In this document: positions 50,183 through 58,837 of the stretch, in pieces | Layout of the letters: each line of letters begins with the position of its first letter | How positions within the stretch are numbered: the stretch's first letter is position 1 | Assembly: GCA_964651435.1 (NCBI GenBank) | Contig: CAZYVU010000003.1 | Location: 1-64,000 of the forward strand | DNA from: CAZYVU01 sp964651435 | GTDB lineage: Bacteria; Desulfobacterota; Syntrophorhabdia; Syntrophorhabdales; CAYQXL01 | Direction of reading: 5' to 3' | DNA: 64,000 bases | Translations under genes and position numbers: made by a program | The notes under the pieces: generated by a model | Told to the model about the DNA's origin: nothing | The model's input: only the letters and a program-made list of their open reading frames with translations | Database searches by the model: none

Positions 50183-50740
50183 ATGGCTGAGATAAAAAGC
50201 GCCATTGAACTGGCCATGGAGAGGACAAAATCCCTCGTCATGGACGAAGAGGAGAAGCGTGATTTTGCGGCGAAAGACGTAGAGAACAGGGTGCGGGCGC
50301 TGCTCCGGCGTTTTCGGGAGGGGCTGGCTGACCTTTTGGAAACGAAGGAGTCATTTTGGGGCATACCCGGTGACGATGGGGCCAAAAGGGCGATTCTCGT
50401 TGACGTTCTCACGACGGAATTCGATATCCTCGACAAGGACAAGGGGCTCATCGACCTTCTCGATAATGTCTGCGGCCTTCCGGAGGCCGTGCGCAGCGAG
50501 CTGAAGGCCATCCGGAACCGCTACCAGGAAGAGATCGACAGGAGGTCCATGATAGTCCGCGAGCGGGTTCGCGAGGACCTTAAGCGGCAGGGGCTGTCGG
50601 GCCCGGCCTTGGAGCCGAACCTTGACGGTTGGGAGGCCTGGGAGCAGGAAGCACAGGACACAAAGCGGGCCTTCGAGCGCCGTGTAGCCGATTGGAGAAA
50701 GCTCGTCGAAAAATCGTGCGGCCGAACGGGTTCTTCGTAA
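50183..50740 (+). CDS. Uncharacterised charged helical protein
   Basis: This 185-residue soluble protein is rich in charged residues and predicted helix (for example AKDVENRVRALLRRFREGL and ADWRKLVEK). I do not recognise a characterised family. It has no signal peptide or membrane segment. It begins 12 bp after the cupin stop with GAAGGCG before the ATG and so belongs to the same transcript. Confidence 0.7.
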   Translation: MAEIKSAIELAMERTKSLVMDEEEKRDFAAKDVENRVRALLRRFREGLADLLETKESFWGIPGDDGAKRAILVDVLTTEFDILDKDKGLIDLLDNVCGLPEAVRSELKAIRNRYQEEIDRRSMIVRERVREDLKRQGLSGPALEPNLDGWEAWEQEAQDTKRAFERRVADWRKLVEKSCGRTGSS

Positions 50741-50774
50741 AAAGCCGCCCTGCCGGTCAATAAGGAATCAGCCC

Positions 50775-51572
50775 ATCAGAGACAACGCTCTGGAACATCT
50801 GTACGAGGCCCGGCAGCCGTCCCTCGGCCCGCTTGTCGAGAGCGATCCGCTGTCGTTTGCCCGCCGTTATATAGGCTGGGAAGACGGCGAGGCAGCCGGT
50901 TTTTTGGCCTCGCAGTTTGCCTACGGCAACATCAAGGCCATGAGACACTTCCTTGGACTCCTTTTCGGTGTCATGGAAGAAGGCCCGACACAGTTCCTGC
51001 GCCGGGGAGACTTCTCTGCGCTGCAAGGGTTGTATTACAGGTTTCAAAAAGGGGAGGAGATTCTGCGCCTCTTCAAAGCCTTGCGCCGCATAGGCGACGA
51101 GTTTGGCGGGCTGGGCGGCATGATGCGACGTTTCTATGACGGGGACACCCGGGAGGCCTTATGGAGAATGCGGGCTCACCTCTTTGGGCCGTCGGACGAA
51201 CTGCTCTTCTTCTTTCCCAAGCGCTTGCCGGCCAATCCCTTAAAGAGGTGGAACCTCTTTCTGCGGTGGATGGTGCGGCGAGATGACGTGGACCTGGGTC
51301 TCTGGGACTTTATCGATCCCGGGAGCCTCATCGTTCCGCTGGACACGCATATTTACAAGATCGGCATATGCCAGGGATGGACGAAGAGAAAGACCCCTTC
51401 GTGGAGGGCAGCGGAAGAAATAACGGAGGCACTAAAGGTATTTTCCCCCCGCGATCCGCTGAAATACGACTTTCTCTTGTGTCATTGCGTGGGGATTGGT
51501 TTGGGATGCACGGGAAGGCGAGGCGACGGCTGTGAGGGGAGGTGCCCGCTGGGAGTTCGGAGTAGAGAGTAG
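50775..51572 (+). CDS. TIGR02757 (DUF2400)-family protein, start codon unclear
   Basis: The protein matches the TIGR02757 family, a conserved group of unknown function: ESDPLSFARRYIGWEDGEAAGF-type N-terminus in shorter parts, ASQFAYGNIK, KRWNLFLRWMVRRDDVDLG, PLDTHIYKIG and a C-terminal cysteine cluster (CHC, C, C, C). The family N-terminus lies in frame from about 50775, yet no ATG, GTG or TTG occurs before TTG 50904, which would cut off conserved residues. Either a rare start (an ATA at 50760 or a CTG at 50790) or a base error is involved. The stop lies inside a TTCGGAG/TAGAGAG heptamer array. Confidence 0.75.
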   Translation: MRDNALEHLYEARQPSLGPLVESDPLSFARRYIGWEDGEAAGFLASQFAYGNIKAMRHFLGLLFGVMEEGPTQFLRRGDFSALQGLYYRFQKGEEILRLFKALRRIGDEFGGLGGMMRRFYDGDTREALWRMRAHLFGPSDELLFFFPKRLPANPLKRWNLFLRWMVRRDDVDLGLWDFIDPGSLIVPLDTHIYKIGICQGWTKRKTPSWRAAEEITEALKVFSPRDPLKYDFLLCHCVGIGLGCTGRRGDGCEGRCPLGVRSRE

Positions 51573-51597
51573 AGAGTTCGGAGTTCGGAGTTCGGAG
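51556..51597. repeat. Heptanucleotide repeat array TTCGGAG/TAGAGAG
   Basis: Six 7-mers in perfect register: TTCGGAG, TAGAGAG, TAGAGAG, then TTCGGAG three times. The TAG stop of the preceding gene (51570-51572) is inside the third unit. This is the opposite-strand version of the CTCCGAA array at 33903-34155. Confidence 0.9.
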
Positions 51598-51741
51598 AAA
51601 AGACGAAACGGTGAAGCGGGGAAACGGGGAATCAATGAAACGGAAAGAGTTAGGAGCGAAGCGTTCTTTGTTCAGCAGTTGCGCCGATTCGACCATTCGC
51701 CCCCTCTCCGGTTCGCGCCCGAGATCAGGGGGGCCGCACCC

Positions 51742-53016
51742 GTGAACTTCCGCATCGTCAGCCTGGGCTGCCCCAAGAATCTCGTTGACTCGGAATACGT
51801 GGCCGCGAGGCTTGAGGCTTCGGGGCACACCATGTCCCAGGACGCTGCCGTTGTCATCATCAATACCTGCGCCTTTATTGCCGACTCGGCCAAAGAGTCC
51901 ATTGAAACGATACTTGAAGAGTCGGGCAGGAAGGGTCCCCATGGCAAGGTGATCGTAACGGGCTGCCTCGTGGAGCGATATGGCGAACAGTTGCGGGAGC
52001 TCCTCCCGGAAGTGGCGCTCTTTGTCGACCGAAACCGCTACCCCGATGTGGGTTCGCTGGTGGAGCGTTCCGGATTATTCGTAGGGGAAGGGGGTTTTGC
52101 CGCCACCTATCCGCGGCGGATCCTCACCCGGTTGCCCACCGCCTACCTGAAGATACAGGAGGGCTGTAACAACCGGTGCACCTATTGTACCGTTCCATCC
52201 ATCCGTGGCGGTCTACAGAGCCGCAACATAAGCGCCCTCCGCGACGAGCTGCGCTGGCTTCTCGACCAGGGTTTTCGCGAGATCAACGTCATTGGCCAGG
52301 ACGTGACCTCCTACGGCCGCGACGTGGGCCTAAACCTGCAGGACCTCCTACAGGAGCTGCTAACGGTCAATGGGGACTATTTCCTGAGGCTCCTCTACAT
52401 GCACCCGCGGTGGATTACGGAAGGGCTCATCGACATCATGGCCGCAGAGGAGCGGATTCTCCCCTATGTTGACGTCCCCATTCAGCACTCCGAGGACAGG
52501 ATACTGAAGGCCATGAACAGGGGATACACGAGGGCCGACCTGGAGCGCCTCCTCGCGCTGCTTCGGGAGCGCATTCCCGGCGCAACGCTCAGGACATCCA
52601 TCATTGTCGGATTCCCGGGCGAGGGCGACGGTGAGTTCGATGCCCTTTGCCGCTTCGTCGAGCGGTTTCCCTTCGACAACCTCGGTGCCTTCATGTATTC
52701 CCGGGAAGAGGGTACGGCGGCCTACCGGATGGCGGGGCAGGTACCCAAGGCGACAAAGAAAAGGAGATTTGAGGCCCTCATGGAGCTTCAGGGGGCCATC
52801 TCGAAAAAGCGTCTCCAGGGGCGCGTCGACACGTACACACAGGTCATCGTCGAGGAGGAAGGGGCCCAGTTCAGGCTGGGGCGCGCCCTGTTTCAGGCGC
52901 CTGACATAGATGGCCTGGCCTTTGTGCAGGGTCCCTGCCGCGTTGGTGAAATCCGCCGGGCCAAAATAGTGAAAACTCTTGATTATGATGTTATAGTTGA
53001 AACTCGTGATTCGTGA
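51742..53016 (+). CDS. rimO: Ribosomal protein S12 methylthiotransferase
   Basis: This 424-residue radical SAM enzyme methylthiolates Asp89 of ribosomal protein S12. The N-terminal MTTase domain has the three cysteines in SLGCPKN, NTCAF and TGCLVERY; the radical SAM cluster motif is CNNRCTYC; and a C-terminal TRAM domain follows. The GTG at 51742 begins the family-typical NFRIVSLGCPKN; a longer frame from 51496 is shadow sequence with repeats. The TGA stop (53014-53016) lies inside a TTCGTGA heptamer repeat. Confidence 0.94.
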   Translation: MNFRIVSLGCPKNLVDSEYVAARLEASGHTMSQDAAVVIINTCAFIADSAKESIETILEESGRKGPHGKVIVTGCLVERYGEQLRELLPEVALFVDRNRYPDVGSLVERSGLFVGEGGFAATYPRRILTRLPTAYLKIQEGCNNRCTYCTVPSIRGGLQSRNISALRDELRWLLDQGFREINVIGQDVTSYGRDVGLNLQDLLQELLTVNGDYFLRLLYMHPRWITEGLIDIMAAEERILPYVDVPIQHSEDRILKAMNRGYTRADLERLLALLRERIPGATLRTSIIVGFPGEGDGEFDALCRFVERFPFDNLGAFMYSREEGTAAYRMAGQVPKATKKRRFEALMELQGAISKKRLQGRVDTYTQVIVEEEGAQFRLGRALFQAPDIDGLAFVQGPCRVGEIRRAKIVKTLDYDVIVETRDS

Positions 53017-53030
53017 TTCGTGATTCGTGA
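53003..53030. repeat. Heptanucleotide repeat array TTCGTGA
   Basis: Four 7-mers in register: CTCGTGA followed by TTCGTGA three times. The rimO stop codon is part of the second unit, so the last residues of RimO are encoded by repeat sequence. Confidence 0.88.
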
Positions 53031-53072
53031 AAGGACTGAAATGAGCGATAGGTAAGAACCTGTGAAGGGATC

Positions 53073-53174
53073 ATGGCCGGAACACTGTTTGCCTCGCTGC
53101 TTCGGTCGCTCCCTGGGTCGTGCTCCAAGGCGCGACTCGGCAAAAGCTCCTTCCGGCCATATAGGGATTTTTTT
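53073..53174 (+). terminator. Large structured stem-loop with T run after rimO
   Basis: ATGGCCGGAA (53073-53082) and TTCCGGCCAT (53151-53160) are perfect 10-bp complements enclosing 68 bases, within which TTTGCC/GGCAAA and GTCG/CGAC can form inner stems. Seven T's follow at 53168-53174. It is far larger than an ordinary terminator, so a structured RNA or a small mobile element is possible. Confidence 0.55.
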
Positions 53175-53259
53175 CGTAGGTTCTGAGTGATCAGTAGTTG
53201 CAATATGGGAATTAAGAAATAGAAAAATGGGAAATCGGATAGAAAATGTAGGAAACGGG

Positions 53260-53285
53260 TTATCAAGCATCCAGCATCAAGCATC
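53260..53285. repeat. Heptanucleotide repeat GCATCNA
   Basis: GCATCCA and GCATCAA follow each other in 7-bp register, with partial units on both sides. A short related stretch occurs at 9174-9190. The frames read MLDAG-type peptides on the minus strand. Confidence 0.7.
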
Positions 53286-53338
53286 GTTTAATGCTATGAA
53301 CGCCACAAACCCAATAAACTGTCATTCTGGAGTCATAC

Positions 53339-54802
53339 ATGGAACCGTTGAATGAACTTATGGCTGTCAGGAAGGAAAAGGAGGAGTATCTCAAGAATGC
53401 CGGGATAGAGCCTTTTCCGCAAATAAGGGGGGAGTTTACCGGCACGGGGGAGATCGAGAGGCTCTTCGGTGCCATGGGCCCCGAAGAACTGGAAGAGCAC
53501 AAAGAGCGCTTTTCTGTAGCCGGCCGCATCATGGCCTTTCGTGATTTTGGAAAGAGCGTTTTCCTTCATGTGCAGGACCGTCAGGGCAGGATTCAGGTCT
53601 ATGTGCGCAAAGACGTGCTCAAGAACCCGGGCTACGAGATCTTCAAGAAGTTCGACATTTCCGATCTCATCAGCGTTGAAGGAACCATATTCAAAACGCG
53701 GACGGGGGAGCTCACGATCCTTGCCGACACGATCGTTCTGCTCACGAAGTCACTTCGGCCCCTTCCCGAGAAATGGCACGGCCTGAAAGACGTCGAGGAG
53801 CGATACAGGAGGCGGTATCTCGACCTCATCGTGAATGAAAAGGTGAAGGACGTCTTCATCAAGCGGGCCAGGATCATCGAGTTCATCCGCAACTATTTCG
53901 TGGCCCGGAGCTTCATCGAGGTGGAAACGCCCATGATGCAGGTCATCGCCGGGGGGGCCGTGGCCAAGCCCTTCGTGACCCACCACAACGCCCTGGGCAT
54001 CGACCTGTACCTGCGAATCGCGCCGGAACTTTATTTAAAGCGGCTTATCGTCGGTGGCCTGGAGCGCGTTTTCGAGATTAACAGAAACTTCCGCAACGAG
54101 GGTATCTCGGTACGCCACAACCCGGAGTTCACCATGCTCGAGTTCTACCAGGCCTATGCCACCTATGAAGATCTGATGGCCTTTACCGAGGACATGGTGT
54201 CGTCCCTTGTCCGGGAGCTTTTCGGGGGGTACAGGATCACGTTCGGCGACGTCGAGCTCAACTTCGAGCCGCCGTGGCGGCGCATGACCATGGAGGAGGC
54301 GCTGAAAGACCTGGGCGGCTTTGACATCGCCATCATCAGGGACCACGAGAGGCTCATAGCCTTTGGAAAAGAGCTGGGCATCGAGGGCGTGGAAAAGGAA
54401 AAGCACGGCAAGCTTATCACCAAGGTCTTCGAAGATCTCTGCGAGAAAAAGCTGATTCAGCCGACCTTCATCACCCATTACCCCGTAGAGGTATCTCCGC
54501 TCGCCAAGAGGAGCACAGAGAACCCCGACATCACGGAACGGTTTGAGCTCTACATGGCCGGTATGGAGATCGCCAACGGGTTCAACGAGCTGAACGACCC
54601 CGAAGATCAGCGCGGGCGCTTTGAGGAACAGATACGGGAAAAGGAGGAGGGCGCCATGATGGACGAGGACTACATAACGGCCCTCGAGTATGGCCTCCCG
54701 CCCACGGCCGGAGAGGGTATCGGCATAGACCGCCTTACCATGCTTTTGACCGACAGCCCGTCAATACGGGAAGTGATCCTTTTTCCGCTCCTGAGACCTT
54801 GA
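53339..54802 (+). CDS. lysS: Lysyl-tRNA synthetase (class II)
   Basis: This 487-residue class II synthetase charges tRNA-Lys. An N-terminal OB-fold anticodon-binding domain (AGRIMAFRDFGKSVFLHVQD) is followed by the catalytic domain with motif 1 (FIEVETPMMQ), motif 2 (FRNEGISVRHNPEFT) and motif 3 (GIGIDRLTMLLTD). Its stop overlaps the TTG start of the lolC-like gene, so the synthetase and the lipoprotein exporter are co-transcribed, an arrangement common in this type of bacterium. Confidence 0.97.
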   Translation: MEPLNELMAVRKEKEEYLKNAGIEPFPQIRGEFTGTGEIERLFGAMGPEELEEHKERFSVAGRIMAFRDFGKSVFLHVQDRQGRIQVYVRKDVLKNPGYEIFKKFDISDLISVEGTIFKTRTGELTILADTIVLLTKSLRPLPEKWHGLKDVEERYRRRYLDLIVNEKVKDVFIKRARIIEFIRNYFVARSFIEVETPMMQVIAGGAVAKPFVTHHNALGIDLYLRIAPELYLKRLIVGGLERVFEINRNFRNEGISVRHNPEFTMLEFYQAYATYEDLMAFTEDMVSSLVRELFGGYRITFGDVELNFEPPWRRMTMEEALKDLGGFDIAIIRDHERLIAFGKELGIEGVEKEKHGKLITKVFEDLCEKKLIQPTFITHYPVEVSPLAKRSTENPDITERFELYMAGMEIANGFNELNDPEDQRGRFEEQIREKEEGAMMDEDYITALEYGLPPTAGEGIGIDRLTMLLTDSPSIREVILFPLLRP

Positions 54803-55998
54803 ACTACGAAACGCTTATAGGGCTGCGCTACCTGAGGTCAAAGAAGAAAGGGGCCTTCGTCTCCTTTACGACTTGGATCTCCGTGGTCGGCATTGCCATC
54901 GGCGTCATGGCTCTCATCGTCGTTATCGCCGTTATGACGGGTTTCCAGGACGAAATCAAGGACCGGATCCTGAGCATTAACCCCCATATTCTCGTTATGA
55001 ACCTGAGCGGCGAGATCAGGGATGCCGAAAAGGTTGCCGAGACGGCGAGAAAGAGCAAGGACGTTGAACACGCCTTTCCCTTCATCGCCTTTCAGGCCAT
55101 GGTCCAGAGCGGCAGGCAGCTTTCCGGTGTAGCCGTTAAGAGCGCCGACCCCAAGGATATCCGGTTCATGAAAAGGATCATCAGGGAAGGGTCGCTCGAT
55201 GCCCTCTCCACCAAGGGAAGTATCCTCATCGGCAAGGAACTGGCAAAGAGGCTGGGGCTTTTTGTCAACGACAACTTTGTTCTTCTCATCCCCTTCGGCG
55301 GTTACTCGCCTATGGGTGCCATGCCGGAAACGGTGCGGGTGAAGGTGGGCGCTATCTTCGAGACGGGCATGTTCGACATCGATAACACGATGGTTTTCAT
55401 GCCCATCAAGGATGTGGAGCAGATATTCGGCATCGGCGCCACAGGTATAGAGGTGAAGCTGAAGGACGTGTACCGGGCAGATGCGGTGCGCAAGGATCTC
55501 TTAAGAGAGTTGGGCCCGGCGTTCTTCGGCAGGACCTGGATCGAGATGAACAGGAATCTCTTTTCTGCCCTCAAGCTCGAAAAACTGATCATGTTCATCA
55601 TCCTTGCCCTCATCATCCTCGTGGCCAGCTTCAACATCATCAGCTCCCTCATCATGACGGTTATGGAGAAGAAAAAGGATATCGCCATTCTGAGGGCCAT
55701 GGGGGCGAGATGGCAGAGTATCATGAAGGTTTTTATGGCCCAGGGCCTTGCCATCGGGATCGCAGGGGTCCTCCTCGGTTTTGTGAGCGGCTTCATCATG
55801 TGCGAGATCCAGCAGCGATACCAGGTGGTGAGGCTCCCCGAGGACGTCTACAACATGGGTGCCCTGCCCATGAAGATCAGCATCTTCGACATGCTCATCG
55901 TCGTCGGCGTCACCATGCTCATCTGTGTTGTATCGACCCTCTATCCGTCCTACAAGGCGGCAAAGATAGACCCCGTGGAGACGCTCCGCTATGAGTGA
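54799..55998 (+). CDS. lolC: Lipoprotein-releasing ABC transporter permease (LolC/LolE)
   Basis: This 399-residue membrane protein has the LolC/LolE topology: one N-terminal helix (ISVVGIAIGVMALIVVIAV), a large periplasmic domain and three C-terminal helices with the FtsX motif region (MEKKKDIAILRAMGA). It extracts lipoproteins from the inner membrane for transfer to LolA. A single permease gene is present, so it may act as a homodimer (LolF-like). The TTG start at 54799 overlaps the lysS stop. Confidence 0.93.
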   Translation: MNYETLIGLRYLRSKKKGAFVSFTTWISVVGIAIGVMALIVVIAVMTGFQDEIKDRILSINPHILVMNLSGEIRDAEKVAETARKSKDVEHAFPFIAFQAMVQSGRQLSGVAVKSADPKDIRFMKRIIREGSLDALSTKGSILIGKELAKRLGLFVNDNFVLLIPFGGYSPMGAMPETVRVKVGAIFETGMFDIDNTMVFMPIKDVEQIFGIGATGIEVKLKDVYRADAVRKDLLRELGPAFFGRTWIEMNRNLFSALKLEKLIMFIILALIILVASFNIISSLIMTVMEKKKDIAILRAMGARWQSIMKVFMAQGLAIGIAGVLLGFVSGFIMCEIQQRYQVVRLPEDVYNMGALPMKISIFDMLIVVGVTMLICVVSTLYPSYKAAKIDPVETLRYE

Positions 55999-56674
55999 TG
56001 CCGTGCTGGAGACGAAGGGGCTCGTCAAGGCCTTCCGGAAGGACAGCGTGGAAATCCGCGTCCTGAAGGGCATCGACCTGGCCGTCAATGGCGGCGACTT
56101 CATTACCATCATGGGCCCGTCGGGCGCCGGCAAGAGCACGCTGCTCTACCTGCTGGGCACCCTCGATACGCCCACGGAGGGTGACATCCTTTACCGCGGA
56201 AAGAGCATCCGGGCCTTCACCCGCGACGAGGAGAACCGCTTCCGGAACGAGCACGTCGGCTTTGTCTTCCAGTTCTACCACCTGCTTCACGATTTCAACG
56301 TCATCGAGAACATCACCTTCCCGCTCCTCATCCGGGGCGTCAAACCGGCCGAGGCGACGGCGAAGGCCGAGGCCTTTCTGGAGATCATGGGCCTCGGCGG
56401 CCGCCGTACCCACAAGCCCGGAGAACTCTCCGGCGGAGAGCAGCAGCGCGTCGCCATCGCCCGGGCTTTGGTAAATGAGCCGGAGATCATCCTTGCCGAT
56501 GAGCCTACGGGCAACCTGGACCGCAAGACGGGCCACGAGGTGCTGAGCTATATCCTCTCTGTTCGGGACCGTCTCTCGGCGGCCCTCATCCTCGTCACCC
56601 ACGACCCCGAGATCGGGGCGCTCGGGAGCCGTCGCCTCCACATGGTCGACGGCGAGATCTCGTCAGAAACGTAA
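55991..56674 (+). CDS. lolD: Lipoprotein-releasing ABC transporter ATPase
   Basis: This 227-residue ATPase of the MacB/LolD branch powers the adjacent permease. Walker A is GPSGAGKSTLLYLLG, the signature LSGGEQQRVAIARAL and Walker B ILADEPTGNLD, all intact. It overlaps the permease gene by 8 bases. Confidence 0.96.
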   Translation: MSDAVLETKGLVKAFRKDSVEIRVLKGIDLAVNGGDFITIMGPSGAGKSTLLYLLGTLDTPTEGDILYRGKSIRAFTRDEENRFRNEHVGFVFQFYHLLHDFNVIENITFPLLIRGVKPAEATAKAEAFLEIMGLGGRRTHKPGELSGGEQQRVAIARALVNEPEIILADEPTGNLDRKTGHEVLSYILSVRDRLSAALILVTHDPEIGALGSRRLHMVDGEISSET

Positions 56675-56702
56675 GATAAGGGTGGGCGTTTGGGCGGGAC
56701 CT

Positions 56703-56918
56703 TTACGGCCCGTCGGCTATCTTCTTGATGCCGACAAAGATCAGGAGGACCCCCAGGGCAAGGAAGAAACGGTAGGGGATGAGCCAGACCTTCAGGGCGA
56801 GCAGGTTGGAAAGAAAGTCTGCCCCAGGCTTATATCCGGTTACGAAAAAGAGGGGGCAGAGGGCGATAAGACATCCGACGGCAATGAGGGCGGAGGCGGT
56901 CTGCGTTAATTTCTTCAT
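56703..56918 (-). CDS. Small two-helix membrane protein
   Basis: This 71-residue protein has two hydrophobic helices (ALIAVGCLIALCPLFFV and FFLALGVLLIFVGI) and a short loop. I recognise no family. The ATG at 56918 gives a typical membrane-protein start; the frame extends to 56960, and no strong ribosome binding site is seen at either. It lies convergently after lolD. Confidence 0.5.
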   Translation of the reverse strand: MKKLTQTASALIAVGCLIALCPLFFVTGYKPGADFLSNLLALKVWLIPYRFFLALGVLLIFVGIKKIADGP

Positions 56919-57041
56919 AAGACAATGTGAACTATACGACGGAAGGAAGTCCCGATGCAAAGGAAAAACGGGCCTTCCTGCGGTGGCATGTTTCCCCTGC
57001 CGTCGGGCAGCTCGGGGTGTCCATGAGGAGAGAGAGGTGGT

Positions 57042-58721
57042 TCACGCTTGAGTAGGGGGTGGATCGTCGAATAGGTCGACGAAGCGGAAGGACTCACCGT
57101 CAAAAAGGCCCCGGTCGCTGAGCTTCAGTCTCGGTATGACGAGAAGGGCCATGAATGAGAGGGCCATGAACGGGGCGCTGAGAAGCGATCCGAGCTGCTT
57201 GGCAAGGTGGTCGAGCCTCGAGTAGGCCCTGGCAACGGTAAACCCGTCCCCGTCCGCCATGAGACCTGCTATGGGAAGGGGGAGGATGGCCTCCTCGCCG
57301 TCATGGACGGCTGCGACCCCACCCTTGGCCTTGATGACGAGATTGGCGGCGCGGCAGATCTCCTCATCCGTTGCCCCCACCACAACGACGTTATGGGAAT
57401 CGTGGGCTACCGAAGACGCTATGGCCCCCTTTTTCAATCCGAAATTCCGCACAAAACCGATGGCTGGCGGCGAATCGTCGTACCGGTTCACGACGGCCAG
57501 CTTCAGGATATCCCTTTCCGAATCCGACACCACGTTGCCATTGCTGATGGCAGGGGAGACCCGCATCCAGCCCGTAATGACCTGGCCGCCTATGGTCTCG
57601 ATCACGTTCATTGTCCCGGGCCGTTTGCTTACGCGAAACTGAGAGGCATCCTTGCCCGCGGCCGCGAAGTTGTTCGGCAGGGCGCCGGTCAGGTGGGGCA
57701 GGAGGGCCTCGCCGCGCCGGGCCACGAGATGACCGTTGACAAAGGTCCGAAGCACCGAAAATCGCTCCAGATTTGCGACCTCAATGAAATCGGCAGGGTC
57801 GCCCACCCTGAGGAGACCTACGTCGAGGCCGTAGTGAAGGACAGGGTTGACGCAGGCCGAGCGGAGTGCCGTCAACGGTTCAATGCCCATTCGGACGGCC
57901 CTGGAAACGAGCTCGTTGATGTGGCCGCCCGTGAGGTCGTCGGGATGTTTGTCGTCGCTGCACAACATGCACCGGTCGGCATGGCGTTCCATGAGCGGTG
58001 CAAGGGTATCGAAGTTCTTGGCTGCCGAACCCTCTCTGATGAGAAGCTTGACTCCAAGGGCCAGCTTGTCCACGCCCTCGTCGTACTGATAGGTTTCGTG
58101 GTCCGTCGATATGCCGGCGGCCACGTAGCGCCTGAGGGCGTCGCCCGTGAGCCCCGGGGCATGCCCGTCTATGGGTTTCTTTCGTGCCTTCGCTTTAGCT
58201 ATTTTTCCCATAACCGACGGATCGCCTTCGATGACGCCGGGGACGTTCATCATCTCGCTCAGGTACTTTATGTCCTCCCGTTGCAGAAGCCTGTCGATGG
58301 TCTCTTCGTCCAGCACGGCGCCGGCTGTCTCAAAGGCTGTGGCAGGTACGCATGGTGAGGCCCCGAAGGCAAACTTGAAGGGGACCCGCTTTCCATTTTC
58401 GATCATGTATTCAACACCGGGAAGGCCAAGGACGTTTGCGATTTCGTGGGGATCGGAGACCGTGGCTACGGTACCGTGCACCGTGGCCAGCCGCGCGAAC
58501 TCCGATGGGGCAAGCATGCTGCTTTCCACGTGTACGTGGGCATCGACGAATCCCGGCAGGATGTACGTGCTGTGCCCCTTGCTGTCGCGGACTATGCGCG
58601 CTATTCTTCCATCCTCGACAACAACTGTGCCGGAAAAGATCGATCCGTTGAGGACGTCTACTATGTTTCCCGAAACAGTAAAAACGGTTGACCGGTTTGT
58701 CTTGTTTCTTTTGTGTATCAT
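57042..58721 (-). CDS. ade: Adenine deaminase
   Basis: This metal-dependent amidohydrolase converts adenine to hypoxanthine. The metal site motif LPGFVDAHVHVESSM and the following DPHEIANV are clear, with GHAPGLTG and the late active-site SSVAHDSHNVVVVGA. The C-terminal adenine-deaminase domain is complete, giving 559 residues from ATG 58721. The frame is open to 58823 but the extra 34 residues look like noncoding sequence; no strong ribosome binding site supports either start. It follows the 2-oxoacid oxidoreductase gamma gene on the same strand. Confidence 0.94.
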   Translation of the reverse strand: MIHKRNKTNRSTVFTVSGNIVDVLNGSIFSGTVVVEDGRIARIVRDSKGHSTYILPGFVDAHVHVESSMLAPSEFARLATVHGTVATVSDPHEIANVLGLPGVEYMIENGKRVPFKFAFGASPCVPATAFETAGAVLDEETIDRLLQREDIKYLSEMMNVPGVIEGDPSVMGKIAKAKARKKPIDGHAPGLTGDALRRYVAAGISTDHETYQYDEGVDKLALGVKLLIREGSAAKNFDTLAPLMERHADRCMLCSDDKHPDDLTGGHINELVSRAVRMGIEPLTALRSACVNPVLHYGLDVGLLRVGDPADFIEVANLERFSVLRTFVNGHLVARRGEALLPHLTGALPNNFAAAGKDASQFRVSKRPGTMNVIETIGGQVITGWMRVSPAISNGNVVSDSERDILKLAVVNRYDDSPPAIGFVRNFGLKKGAIASSVAHDSHNVVVVGATDEEICRAANLVIKAKGGVAAVHDGEEAILPLPIAGLMADGDGFTVARAYSRLDHLAKQLGSLLSAPFMALSFMALLVIPRLKLSDRGLFDGESFRFVDLFDDPPPTQA

Positions 58722-58837
58722 GTCAGGAGGGAAACCGCTCCAAAGGGACGTCGGAGAAAAACCACCATCGACCGATCCCGTCGAGGGATCCGATGAACGC
58801 CACAAACCAGACAGGTCAGGCAAACCGGACCGACGCT

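Larger units (their letters stand above)
53017..53338. other. Intergenic region between rimO and lysS
   Basis: These 322 bases hold the end of the TTCGTGA repeat, a large stem-loop with a T run (53073-53174) and an AGCATC-type heptamer repeat (53260-53285). No gene is seen. I found no clear promoter for lysS. Confidence 0.6.
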
